Notes: generated by a model not told the origin, from the sequence alone. 64,000 nucleotides of DNA from Larix kaempferi (GCA_027924585.1 BSBM01000461.1:9177001-9241000); one strand, 5' to 3'; positions 23,361-35,122 are shown, counted from the first letter of the stretch. Program-made: numbers and translations.

Positions 23361-23980
23361 TGTTGTGGCTATGGTGGGGCCATGTTGACCTATAGTTAAG
23401 GAAGTCACCTAAAGAGTTCCTAAAGGGAACCGCCGGTTTTGCACAAGAGAAGGAGTGCCATCCTTATGTGGGTGAAGAATTGTTATGTGCATGAAGGGTT
23501 GTGACATGTGTGAAAGGATGATGCAAGATTAAGGAAAAGTGGTAGAGCCTTGACCTATAATGGTTGGTGGTGCAGTTTCCTTCTATTGTTCAATGACCCA
23601 GACGAATGTGTTGGCTCGTCAATGGAGACGGCCAACCAGGTATGGTACTGGTTGGGCACCATAAATGCTTGGTAAATCCAGTCGACGTGAAGGTGTACTG
23701 GTTGGGCATTAAGTATTTGATGTTGTGTAGCAACATGCGTGTTGGCCAAACATCCAATTCCATAGGCGATCCCAAGGTTTCCAAAGCGAAGCAAGATCCT
23801 ATGGACCAGAAAGAAAATGCACAACACAGATAAGTATTCATTTTCATTTATTCTTGTTTGGAATAATGAAGATTTCAGGTATAAGCCTTCTAACAGTTAA
23901 GCTGATACACTATTGTTTCTTTGTTGGAAAACTTGGTCATTGTAGGAAAGCAAGGACCCTGAAAGAACTATAAAATGATT

Positions 23981-24143
23981 GGTAAAACCAGAGAGTAACT
24001 GGTCGGGCGCTATAAAATTCTTGGTAAACCAGAGAGTGACTAGTCGGGCGCTAGAAAATTCTTGGTAAACTAGAGTGTAACTGGTCTGGCGCTATAAAAT
24101 TCTGGTAAATATAGAGAGTAACCGATGCTCGATAAATTCAGAG
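23981..24143 (+). repeat. ~41-bp tandem repeat (4 units) in element B
   Basis: Units start GGTAAA at 23981, 24023, 24064 and 24104. They contain CCAGAGAGTAACTGGTCGGG and CGCTATAAAATTCT and degrade towards the right. A related word, GGTAAATCCAGTCGACG, occurs at about 23670, so the array may come from a wider diffuse repeat between 23600 and 24360. Confidence 0.75.
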
Positions 24144-25559
24144 AATAATTGGTGGGAGCATTAAACACTTGATGTTGCGAAGAAGCCGGCATGCTGGCCA
24201 AACATTCCTTAATTAATTGATAAAACCTAGTTGGCATACTAGTCTGGAATTACCTATTCGAATCGTTGTGGAGTAGCCTGCGTGGTAGCCCAAGATTCGT
24301 TATTGTATCCATGGGAAATCCAAGGCTTGTAAAGCAAAGAAGGAGCCTGTGGAATAAAGTGAAGACATCCAATACATATAAGTATTTAGTTATCTTGCAG
24401 CTTCTTTCTTATGAATATACGTGTGTATATGATTTGATTATGATTTCTTAAACTCTTGTTTAGAGGTAGCCCTATGAAAATACACTAAACATGTGAATTG
24501 TTTAAATGTTTAAGTGTAGGTATTGCTGGAAGCCAGGACTATGGAAGCATCTGGAGGATGCATGTGAACATGTGACCATCCTAAAGAGAGCTCAGTATGA
24601 GCAGTAATGAAAGATGGTGCTAGTGGACATCTGTGGGTCCTAGCAGCCAAAGGTTCTGTAAGCAACAATAGGGAAGGGTTCCCTAGCTGAAAAGAATTAG
24701 ACAAACCTTAGACACTAAGTGTCATAGCCAAGAAAGGGCAAGTCAAGAATTCACATTGAAGTGAAAGAGGTTAAGGAGCATAGAATCGCAAAGTGATGGT
24801 GTGGCTCCAGATTGGAACAAGACTAAAAGGGGGAAACTCTTAGTCTTCCCTTTACCTTTTGACTGATGCATATTAAAAACAAAGGATTGTTGAGTGCATG
24901 TCATAGCTGAAAATATATTGTGTTTAATTGCTTGAAATGAATTGAGAATGCTGAATTAGTTATTTCCTTGTTAAAGGATGAACATGAATGAGTTCATATG
25001 TATGTTGGGAAAGCATGAAATGTGTGGAAGTCTCATGAGTAAAGCATGGACATTGCAATTCAATTGGGAAAATAATTGACTAATTTTAATATTGTGTTAT
25101 GCTTGTCCTAACAGGAATTGCCATGATGAGTCTCACGGGTGAGACATTGAAAGCCATTGAGTGAAGGTAGTACTAGCCAAGTGTTGCTAGTGAGAAAAGC
25201 AAGAGCCAATTGTACACATTGATCATGGCAGCAGGCCAAAAACTATTTGATTTGGCTGAAAATATTCCTCAAATAGTTGCTAGGACAACAAGAAAGATGG
25301 CATCCATGGAATTCCAGACTTGTAGATCAACTGGAAGGTAAATAAAAAGAAGGGATTGCTGTGGATCAATGCCCACCTATAGAGATGGGAGATCAAAACC
25401 GGTAGGAGCAACTTGTGGAAGCCAAAGAACCTGGTCCTGAAAGTTCAAAGTAAAGAGATGAAATGCAAGACAGACCTGCCACCATTTGTGAATTTTTGAA
25501 GCATGTGTAAAGTGGGTATATATTCCGAAGTGTTGGAACATTGAGGATGGTGTTATTCC

Positions 25560-25572
25560 AAGGGGAGGGGAA
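25560..25572 (+). other. polypurine tract of element B
   Basis: AAGGGGAGGGGAA directly precedes the 3' LTR start, the expected plus-strand primer. The 24360-25559 interval before it has no credible ORF. Confidence 0.85.
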
Positions 25573-26964
25573 TGTAATGGCCCCAGTTTGACCCCATGGT
25601 GTTAAAATCGTAAATGATGTAATATTGTTATGAAATCGTGGTGAGGAGCTCAAGGCCAAGGCCCTGCCATCGATTTATTGATGCATATGGTTTACGTGCT
25701 AGCCATGCACAATGGAATTGTGAATATTATGTAAATATGCATTTTAATAAAAATGCCCACAACTACCTATGCAATGCAACAAGAGATGGGGGCATGATTT
25801 TACAAGGAATTGGGAGGGAAAACATCCAAACCCTTGGATCCAATCAAGTCAAGCCAAATGTCAATGAGAGGACCCATGAACCCTCAACTACACATGTTGA
25901 CTTTTATATCCAATCATTGATTTCTCCTAAGAGTTGGTTGAGGTAGTTAATTCCTTAGGGAATGGGAGGTATGGCTATCCAAATTTGATCATCGAAAAGC
26001 CACCTTGCATGGAAAATTGTGTTTGGCTTCTTGGTCAAGAAAAGAGCCATGAATGGCTCCCCAAGCCATTATCCATCAACTAGTTGCTCTCCCTCATGAG
26101 TTTGGAGCTACCTGGGCGTTCTCCAGCCATGTTTTTATGTGTTTTCCTTGATCCCCGACTGGGAGAGGGGCGTTTTTGTGTTGTATACCAATGGGGGAGA
26201 AGGGGAATCCAATTGGGGTTACATAGAGACATTTTGGGCTGCTGAATGCTTAGATAATTGGGGGAGAAATCGTTTTCCTCCCTGTGAATGTTTTCTCCAT
26301 CCCACAATTCATTTTTGGTTGGAAACAATTTGGGGAAAGCCCCTGGCCATCCTGTTTGTAAATCCCATTACTGAACATGTGTATCCATGCTCGATTATTG
26401 TTCTTGATGTGTGTAGATAGGGTATGTTGGGTATGGGTTATGGGAATCCATTCTTTTGGCTTGAGCTTGAGTACAAGCATCCAAGGTTCATATGTAGCCT
26501 GATAAACCCAGCTGTGGACTGGCTTGGCTCAGATGAGATGATTAATTGGGTTGTGCATGAGCTTGAATGTCCCCTTTTCCTTGTAAGAATCATGCCCAGC
26601 TCAGGGGTGGCAATTGTGTTGAGAGAATTGATGAACACAACTGGCCTATAGTTGGGTGGAACATTGCAGCGACATAGCTAGTTGCTTGGGACAATTGCAT
26701 AATGGAGATAAGTGTTTTTCTATCTATGTGTTTTGCCTCTGCAGTGTTTAAATTAATGACTGTTATTGATATATTGAATGCATATGAAAATATGTGTGTG
26801 AATGAGTTTTTTTTCTTCTGATGTGCCTGTTTTCTTGATTTGCATCTGCACACATTTGTTTTTAACTATATGAATCTAATGAAGGGGATGAGTTTTATGA
26901 AAATACCCATAGATTGGTAGAATGTTCCCTTCCTCGAATTGGGTTTGTAGGTGGGTACATTACA
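25573..26964 (+). repeat. 3' LTR of element B
   Basis: Starts TGTAATGGCCCCAG and ends ATTACA, followed by CATCC and then by the continuation of ORF1. Confidence 0.9.
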
Positions 26965-26969
26965 CATCC

Positions 26970-28776
26970 TGCAGTCCAAGTGACTGAAGAAGTTACTGAG
27001 AAGGTGACTGACAAGGTTATTGAAGAAATCACTAAAGAAGTGATTGACAACTCACAATAAGTCACAAACCTATTGGACACTATTTAAATGGATCATTCTG
27101 ATCCTGATCAACAAGTGTTGGAAATCACCACTACACCTAATGCTCCAACTTCATCTCTATTACTTTCTTCCATTGAGAATATTTCTACTTTTCCTACAGG
27201 GGTGATGCCACCATTCTCCATTTCCCAATTGTTTCATACTCTGACTTATAGACACACCCCTTTTCCTGGTAACTTAGTTTCTTTTTCCATCCATTCTTCT
27301 ATTTTTGCAGAAGTCCAGTCTTCAATTGTCCCCCTACAATTAACCATATCCACTTCATCATTACCTACTGAGAATGAGCCACCCTCAACTCCTTCTCTAT
27401 TATCACCATCTGCTAATGATGCTCAACTTCCACTTTCTGAAGCCTTCACTTCAATCCCTTCCCCAAATCCTATCCCACCAGTTCCTTAGACTATCTCTAC
27501 CCCTATGGTTCTTCCTCAAGTTACCATTCCCATGCCCAATCCAATGGCCACTCAAACTCCTTCATTGGTTTCAACAGAAAATGTCATCTCAATTACTTCT
27601 GAGATAATAATTGTATATGAAGATGATGTGGTAGTCCCTCTTGGACATTATTTCTACGACAAGGAAAATAAAGCAGTGGTAAAGAGGGGTAAGAAGAGGA
27701 GCAGGGATCAAGGTGAATTGGAAGTATATGTCCCCAATCAAATAGTATGGACTCAACAAGCAAATGACCCCCAAACAGGAGTAATTGAAATAGCCACAGC
27801 CTTAGGAGCATTTGCTGGTACAAACCTTGATTCAGTCCAGATACTTAATAGGGAAATTGATCAGAAGAAAGAATATTTGGAAAGGCTGACAAAGGAACTG
27901 GTGAAGACCAAGGAAGAGCATGAGATTTATGTTGATGATCTGAGGAGGATATGGGAAGACAAGTTAGAATTTTTGGAGCGAAGCAATACCTCTCTGCAGG
28001 CTGAGATTCGTGATGTACAAGCTGAGAATTTTGTTAATACTCAAAAGATAGCCTTACTGCAAAAGCAATGTGAGGATGCAACTGCAAGTGCAGCCTCTTC
28101 TACTTTCTGTAAGGTGTCATCTCAGGAATTCGAGGACTTGGCCCTTCAAGTCAATGAAGAGTATTATAAGTTTCTGGAGAATCTATTCTGCACCCTAGAT
28201 GAGATCAGGGAGACTCATATCACTTTTGGTAAGATGTATAGTGCCCTTGAAGAGCAAAAAGCCAGAAGGCTGGAATCTTCTAAGGAAAATGAAAACATTA
28301 GTGAGTGGCAGAGATATATCAAGGATACTCTAGAAGGTTTCCCTATGCTTAACAACTTTCAATTTAAGAAGATTAGGGGTGCATTGAACACTTGGCTTGA
28401 ACTTAATGAGTCAGTTGAGGATATTCTTAAGAGAGAACAAGCTATGTGTAGAGGGCGATGGTATGCAACAGATAATGTTATGGACAGTCTTCAGTTTCCT
28501 GCCATGGAACTCATTGAAGATGCTTGCCCATCGAAGTTGAAGATCGAGGAAATCGAGCGCAAATGTGAAGAAGCCCAACAGCAAATTCAACTCCTCGAAG
28601 AGATCAAAATCGATGATGTTAAGCGATTGATCATCAAACCGGTCTCCTTGGAATGTAAAATCCAAGTCTTTATCCGCATTTGGCATAAGCTGGAAAATAC
28701 TGAAATGGAAAAATTCGAGCGCAATGCCCAGCTCGGGCTTGAGTCAGTTATTATCCGATTGTGGATGAGTTGTTAG
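26970..28776 (+). pseudogene. ORF1 of element F, part 3 (C-terminal, coiled coil)
   Basis: The frame continues from DEPHP into AVQVTEEVTEKVTDKVIEEI, passes TAA at 27058, a TAA near 27085 and TAG at 27487, and then stays open for over 420 codons to TAG 28774. A Ser/Thr/Pro-rich linker (27088-27600) is followed by a basic patch (KRGKKRSRDQ). A long heptad-like helix follows from about residue 110 of the last open part (REIDQKKEYLERLTKELVKT, DKLEFLERSNTSLQAEIRDV), with a second helical block near 28530 (IEEIERKCEEAQQQIQLLEE). No catalytic motif is seen. The role is unknown; a coiled coil suggests oligomerisation. Confidence 0.65.
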
Positions 28777-29774
28777 AAATTTGGGACAAACGGGAAGTTT
28801 TTCTAGGCCATTAGGTTATATTTGATTTTGTAATCCCTGTTTGTGGGAATTTACTGTTTGTATTATTATTTTGTAACTCTTATTTAAAGAGATGATTCCT
28901 CGTAGAGGGGGGGGGGGATGGAATTTGGAGATAAAATATGCAATAGAAGATGGAGATGCTCTATTTTGATACAAGCTTGTAATTTCTTACAGACTGTCAT
29001 TGAATATAGTAAAGTTATTTTCAGAGCTACTTTTGTCAATTTATTCAAGTTTATTTGATGAATGTGATTTCTCTCCAAGTTGCTTATCTAACACTTTATT
29101 TATCCTTTGCAATTTATAAATACATTGATCTACAGTTTTGATTTCTCTCTGCTTATGATCTGTGTATCCTTAAAAGTTTTAAAAGAGTTTATTCAATTAA
29201 AATCTTTGTCTATTTCTACAAATTATTATTATCAGTGAATCATAATTGATGTTGATTTTTCAATTAACATATCAGTTACAGGTCATATATTGAATGCATG
29301 CAACCCTGAATCCACTATTGGTTAATTTTTATTGGTTAATGGTAATTTGGGTAAATAAGTAATAAATATTTTAACATTTATGTTAAGTTGATGAATGTGC
29401 TTATTCAATTTCAAATCAAGCTCAGTTGAACCTATCTCAAAACACCTTCTTAGAATAGATCTAACTTAGCTTAGATTCCTTTCAGATAGATTTGTGTTTA
29501 CAGATTTTTACCCGTAGGTTTTCTTCATTTGAAAACTGATCCTTCGGATCAAAATTCACCAACTCTTAGAGTGGCAGCGGAGGCCGAGTATCTGTTGGAG
29601 ATTACTACACCAAACAGGATGGGGATAGAACTATTCTTGTGTAGGATGTTTTGAAGCCTTTCCGTCTGGGTTTTCCCCTCTGTTGAGAGCTTAGGAACCC
29701 ATTCTAGCACTTTGCATACCTTGCACATCTGAGGCCTCAAAAAATGGCACTAGAAGGAGGGACAGTAGTAATCT
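28777..29774 (+). promoter_or_regulatory. spacer between ORF1 and gag of element F, promoter-like
   Basis: No ORF. TATTTAAAG at about 28881-28889 looks like a TATA box, and a G11 run (28907-28917) lies 20 bases on. T-rich tracts with acceptor-like TTTACAG near 29497-29503 precede the gag ATG at 29775. It could be an internal promoter, an intron region or a relic LTR. The TATA-then-leader layout is LTR-like, but I find no partner copy in the window. Confidence 0.4.
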
Positions 29775-31628
29775 ATGCCTAAACAGAATACTCAAAAACA
29801 TCGTCCAGTGATAATACCGATTGTCACTTGTAGTCACACATAGGAATCTACTTCTGTTGAGCAACCGGTGCATCATCCTAGTACTATCCCTGCTACCCCT
29901 ACAACTCACCGAGATCCTAGAATAGGGGACCTCATTATTATATCACCCACCAGAGGACCTATCTTACTTGAAGAGGTACTCAAGAGGTCTAATGATAGTT
30001 CTTCCAAGTTACAACAGAGGCTCTATGTAGAGAGAAATCAAGGATTAGCAGTAATTCACAAAGAAAATACCAATCCACAGGAAAATATTCAAGATAATCA
30101 AGATAATCAAAATTCAGTTGAACAAGATACTGAAGACAATAATTCATCAAGCCAACAATAGTCCCTTTAATTTGATCTTGATTTGTTATTCAGTGAAACA
30201 AAACAAGTCTCACACACTACTGATTCAGGTGGACCACCACCCCCTCCTCCTTCATCATCATCCTCCTCATTTGAGAGTGAACATTCTTCTAGCTCTTTTC
30301 CAGAAGAAGAAGAACAACAACCTATGGCTGGGGAAGGCTAGAACAGACCTTCGCTTGACCAAGATGTTGTATTTATACTTGGGGATCAACATAGATTGCC
30401 CAAAAACCCCGAGAAGTGGCTTCCCAAATTCAACCCAGATGACAAGTCACTTGCATTAGATCACATTAAAACCTTTATGCGGGCCATTAGACATAGGATT
30501 GTTATACAGGAGGATGTGGTTTGCAAACTTTTCCCTTACACATTTGAAGGAAAGGCATCCACATGGTATTTTTCCTTGGAATCCAGAACCATAACATCCT
30601 GGGATGAGTTTGAAAAATTATTTATCCAAAATTTTGGGGATGACAAAACACCACAGGATTTAGTTTTGGAATTATCTTCCATGATAATGAAAGGTAAAGA
30701 AAGGGTTGAAGATTACAACCAAATATTTTCTTACCTAAACAACAAAATCCCTGCCAATGTTCTACCAGCTGAACAACTTTCGGTTGCCTATTATGAAAAG
30801 GGTCTCTCTATTCCTATTGCAATGTGGGTCAAAAGGGCACATAAAGACAACTTGTTTGAAGCTTATGCCGACGCCATTCAAGTTGAAAAGGATATCTATT
30901 GTTTGAAAGATAATCCTGATGCTTTGGAGAAACAACCCTCTACTTCCACATCTAGGAAGAAAATTGATAATGCTGCCAAGCCCAATACCCAAAACAAAGA
31001 TCCCTTTGAAATGACTAACATTTAGAAGTTTCTTCAGAAAATGTTAAATGAGATGGTTGATCTTAAAAAGAATAATAATGAGAACCAAAATAATAACAGA
31101 GTTTTTGTAAGGCCACCTTTCAGAACACCTTATCCACCTCCTCAAAATCCACCACCTCCTAATCCTAATGAAGGATTGACTTCTGAAGAGATTTATTCCA
31201 TTTTCAAAGCTCTTTCCACTGAATCACAAAACATCCCTAGAACTTTTGATGATCAAACAAACCAAGACCCATAGTTAGTAGAGGAAGGAAATGAAGAAGA
31301 GGACCCATAAGTAAATACTATTAGATATTTCTATGAACTACCAATGAATGAAGAAGAGGAAGAACCTAAGATAGTGTTCAATGTTCAACACCTTTATAAA
31401 ACTAGGTCAAGACCACAACCCACTGAGGAGCCTTCATCTTCAACAGCACCTCCCAACAAAAGGAAAATTGTTCCTCAAAAGGATATAGTCATTCTTGAAT
31501 TGGAGTACAGTTTGGCTAAAGAATTGAAGAGAGTCAGAGCAAATATCTCTTTGTTTGAACTTCTAAAAATCCCTTCTATGAGGGATTCTTTACCCAAAAG
31601 CATGATAATCAAACAACCAAGATAGTCA
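29775..31628 (+). pseudogene. gag of element F (Ty3-gypsy)
   Basis: An ATG at 29775 begins MPKQNTQKHRP in the frame that runs unbroken in phase to protease. Stops fall at 29841, 30159, 30168, near 30345, 31023, 31272, 31308 and 31623. The Retrotrans_gag domain lies at about 30405-30740: PKNPEKWLPKFNP, LFPYTFEGKASTWYFSLESR, SWDEFEKLFIQNFGD. An N-terminal acidic/Ser-rich region (EDNNSSS, SFPEEEEQQ) and a later Pro-rich segment (31110-31180) flank it. No CCHC knuckle was seen. Most stops read as TAG or TAA where glutamine is likely. Confidence 0.85.
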
Positions 31629-32501
31629 CAGAATAACAACTTAGACTCTTTCACTAAACCAGAAGATCAGAAATCCGGAAGCAAGAGGACACCTCCTTTC
31701 TTGCTAACCTTTGAAATCTTCAACAAGAACGTACACAATTGCATGATAGACTCTGGTGCTTCTTCCAATGTGATGCCACTGTCTGTCTGCAGAAAACTTA
31801 ATGCCACTTGGGAACCTTGTCCCACTCAGATTGTCCAACTTGAAAGATCTAAAGTAAGAGTAGTGGGGAGATTGAGAAATGTGTTGTTGACATTGTCTGT
31901 TGATCCTTATATTCATCAGACAATTGACATTGTTGTAGCTGACATTCCTGAAGCCTATGGGATGTGGTTGAGCAGAGACTGGTCAGAGAAACTCAAGGGC
32001 TATTTTTCCACTGATTGGTCTCACCTATCGTTACCCTATAATGGACAACCAAACAAGATTAATATTAGTAGGGAGACATTCATGAAGCAAACTGTCACTG
32101 ATCTAAATGATTCAAGTGAACCTGCTTGTTACTTCAGCTCACACATTGAACAATTTACATTTGATACCTTTTCTGGAGATTTTCCTGCTGATTTATCACC
32201 AGAGAAGGCACAAAATGAATCTCACATTGTTAATGCTACCACTGTACCCTTCTCTGGAACCATTGTACATAATTTTTATAATGTCAATACCAATTTTAGG
32301 ATAGACCCCACTGCATGGACTTTATTTTTTGATGGCTCCAGATCCAAGGATGGAGCTGGTGCAGGTTGTGTACTTATTGATCCCAAAGGGACAAAAACCA
32401 GGATTGCTTGCAGGCTTGAATTTGATTGTACAAATAATGTAGCTTAATATGAAGCTCTGGTGCAAGGACTCAAAAAATCTATTGATATGGGTGCACATTA
32501 A
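31629..32501 (+). pseudogene. protease and upstream RNaseH of element F
   Basis: In the gag frame. The aspartic protease centre MIDSGASSNVMPLSVC is at about 31743-31790, with DSGAS intact. The segment AYGMWLSRDWSEKL near 31950 is the flap-distal part. From about 32316, WTLFFDGSRSKDGAGAGCVL opens an RNaseH of the second (archaeal-like, aRH) type, and NNVA-TAA-YEALVQG gives its next conserved block with a TAA at 32445. The frame then slips: about 130-150 bases appear deleted near 32490, and NSVPRSQNFDADLLENTASR continues one frame over. The middle of the RNaseH, including the second catalytic Asp block, is lost. Confidence 0.8.
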
Positions 32502-34320
32502 CTCTGTCCCTAGGTCACAGAACTTTGATGCTGACCTTTTAGAAAATACTGCATCTAGGATGATTCCACCAGAAGGCATATCACCTAAAACCTTTTCAAT
32601 TGAATTGATGTACAGGCCTTCCATCCCTAATAATGTTACAAGCTGGAAAGTGTTTGATGATGACCAGCAAATCCTAGATTTCCTCTCTGCTAAAGATACC
32701 TTTCAACACATGGTGATAGATGAAGTTGAACAAGAAAAATCCCTAGATGATCCTTCCAACATTATCCCAAAGTCAATAATCAACCTAGAAATATTTTATG
32801 ACCTACAAGACAAGTTTAAACACAGGACCAACTGTAAGACACAAAGTCCTTCCCTGAAGTATGAACCAGTCAATCTAGGCACTGAGCAGAATCCACAATT
32901 TATTAACCTTGGAATTCATTGTTCTATTGATGAAAGAAGAGCTTTCATCAAACTGTGTAAAGAATACAAGGATGGTTTTGCTTGGACCTATGACGAACTT
33001 AAAACCTTTGATACTAACATTATGCATCATAACGTACTGATGAAGCTAGAAGTGAAACCTTACCAACATAAACTAAGGAAGATGCATCCTAGTTTGGAAC
33101 CCTCTGTAAAGAAAGAACTGGAAAAGCTATTGACAGCAAGAATTATATTCCCTGTCAGACACACCCAATGAATAGCTAATCTAGTACCTGTCCGAAAAAA
33201 GAATGGTGAAATCAAACTTTGTGTCGATTTCAGGAATTTGAGCAGAGCTTCCAAAAAGGATAACTACCCTATTCCTCCCATGGAACAGATTCTGCGAAAG
33301 GTAGCAGGGTCAGAGATGTTCTCCCTCTTGGATAGTTTTTCAGGATACAACCAAGTCATGGTTGCCCCTTATGACCAACTGAAAATATCCTTCAGAACCA
33401 CATGGGGTAACTTCACCTATAGGGGAATGCCCTTTGGGCTGATAAATGTCGGAGCTACATTCCAAAGAGCTATGGATATAGCTTTCATGGGTTTAATGCA
33501 TAATTTTGTCGTAGTATATCTAGATGACATTACTATCTATTCCAAGAAACGACATGAACAATTATCTTCTTTGAAATAAGTTTTTGAATGCTCCAGGAGA
33601 TACGGAATATCCCTGAACCCCAATAAGTCTATATTTGTAGTGACAAAAGGTAAACTTCTCGGTTTCATTGTTTCCAAAGAAGGTATGATTATAGATCCCG
33701 AACGCACTGATGCTATTTCAAAGATTGGTTTTCCTGGCTCGCACAAAGCCATGCGATCATTTTTCGGAAAGATCAATTTTGTACGTAGGTTTGTTCCTAA
33801 TTTTGCATAGATTGTTAAGCCTTTGCAGCAATTAGTTAAGAAAGATGTACAGTTTTGTTGGTCACAGGAACACAAAGATGTGTTTGTTGAAATTCGCATG
33901 GCCATTGCAGAAGCTCCTGCTCTGATGTCCCCCAATTTTAACAAGGATTTTATTTTATATAATTTTGCTACTGATTTTTCTTATGAAGCTGTTTTGACAC
34001 AGAAGCATGAAAGTGATACTAAGATTCCAATTTCCTTCATGAGCTCAACATTTTAGGGAGCTGAACTTAATTACTCCCAAATTGATAAGCAGGATTATGC
34101 AGTGTACAAGTCTGTGAAACATTACAGGCCTTGCTTGTTGAAATCTAGAACAAAGGGAATTGTGCCATATACAACTATAGGAAACATGCTGGTCCAGAAA
34201 GAACTAGGCGAAAAGAGGGCCCATTGGATGACTTCTTTGCAGGAATACGATCTAGAAATCAGACCAGCAAAAAATTGTAAAAGGGCAAGGTTTGTGCCTA
34301 CTTATCGCTCAATCGAATGA
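32502..34320 (+). pseudogene. reverse transcriptase and RNaseH of element F
   Basis: One frame with stops at 33169 (TGA, Trp expected in HTQW), 33577, 33808 and 34053. RT motifs: LVPVRKKNGEIKLCVDFRNL at about 33181-33240, LLDSFSGYNQV at 33325-33360, MPFGLINVGATFQRAM near 33428, and the catalytic YLDDI near 33517-33531 with both Asp present. Downstream, LGFIVSKEG and the RNaseH region (ATDFSYEAVLTQKH, GAELNYSQIDKQDYAVYKSV, SRTKGIVPYTT) follow. The last block has Pro-Tyr where an active RNaseH has Asp, as is usual for the degenerate first RNaseH of Tat-lineage elements. Confidence 0.9.
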
Positions 34321-35122
34321 TCCTGTACAGCAGCAAACTGAGTGGGAGTAGAAGGAAGAACTCCCTACAGGTTTTGTTAATGTAATAGATACTCCGACAT
34401 CTGAATGGTATGACCATATCAAGTTTTCCCTAAACAATGGGTTCACTCCCAAAACCTTAGACTTCAAAAAATGCAGAGCTTTGAGATTAAAGTCTACTCC
34501 TTATCAATTCATTAATGGAATTCTGTTTAGAAAAAATTATGATGGAGGCTTTCTTTTATGTTTGGATAAAACAGAAACTGACGATATCCTTTTTCAATTT
34601 CATGCAAGACCTGTTGGAGGTCATTTTTCAGGCGAAACCATAGCACACAAGATTCTCAGGGCTGGATATTATTGGCTTATTCTGTTTAAAGATGCTTATG
34701 CCTATGTCAGGATGTGTGAACCATGTCAAAAGTGTGCAGGGAAATTAAGAAAACCTGCTTTTCCTCTACAACCAGTAACAATTCAGTTTCCATTTTAGCA
34801 ATGGCGATTGGACTTTGTTGGTCCCATTAATCCTACCTCCTCCCTTCAACACAGATATATCCTTACAACAACTGACTACTTTACCAGATGGGTAGAAGCA
34901 GTTCCCCTTAGGCAGTGCAATGCAAACTAGGTAATCTCTTTCCTTGATAGCCAGATAGTTACAAGGTTTTGTGCCCTCGAGTATCTTGTCTTTGATAATG
35001 CATCCTGTTTTTCCTGAATTGACTTGACATAGTATGCCCTTGAAAAAGGGATCAAATTAAAATTTTCTACCAATTATTACCCACGTGGTAATGGGCTTGC
35101 TAAATCCGCAGTTTTGAATTTG
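34321..35122 (+). pseudogene. integrase of element F, truncated
   Basis: The frame shifts near 34300 (from RARFVPTY to GQGLCLLIAQSNDP). The HHCC zinc domain lies at about 34600-34750 (HARPVGGHF ... CEPCQKC). The DDE core follows: WRLDFVGPI at about 34803 (first Asp), LVFDNASCFS near 34986 (second Asp), and GIKLKFSTNYYPRGNG then LAKS near 35100, where the third catalytic residue, normally Glu in LAES, is Lys. Stops fall at about 34349, 34796, 34928, 35013 and 35028. Similarity ends at about 35122, so the C-terminal part and 3' LTR are missing. Confidence 0.85.

Larger units (their letters stand above)
18805..26964 (+). mobile_element. element B: 8.2-kb LTR element without pol, complete ends
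   Basis: LTRs of 1380 bp (18805-20184) and 1392 bp (25573-26964) begin TGTAATG. CATCC target duplications lie at 18800-18804 and 26965-26969. PBS is at 20187-20198 and a polypurine tract at 25560-25572. The 5.4-kb interior has no ORF with retroviral motifs but several tandem arrays, so it is a LARD-like non-autonomous element. The 3' LTR ends ATTACA while the 5' copy ends ATTATG, a decayed terminus. LTRs differ at about 7 percent of sites by eye. It lies inside ORF1 of element F. Confidence 0.9.
13035..35122 (+). mobile_element. element F: giant Tat/Ogre-like Ty3-gypsy element, ends incomplete
   Basis: Element F inserted in the 3' LTR of A. It begins TGTTGTAGGTACAACA and carries a leader with an intron-like segment and hairpins, then ORF1 (13998-28776, interrupted by elements G and B), a spacer with promoter-like sequence, and gag, protease, an RNaseH, RT, a second RNaseH and integrase up to about 35122. 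It ends inside the integrase core without a 3' LTR. An extra ORF upstream of gag and a second RNaseH are known for the Tat/Ogre lineage of Ty3-gypsy. Without G and B the visible part would be about 11 kb. All frames carry stops. Whether ORF1 and gag-pol belong to one element is inferred from order, strand and decay style. Confidence 0.65.

Noticed and set aside
26080-26651. ORFs of 66-93 codons on both strands
   Set aside because: Second LTR copy of the same non-coding sequence.
27589-27823. Minus-strand ORFs of 61-76 codons
   Set aside because: Shadows of the long plus-strand coiled-coil frame.
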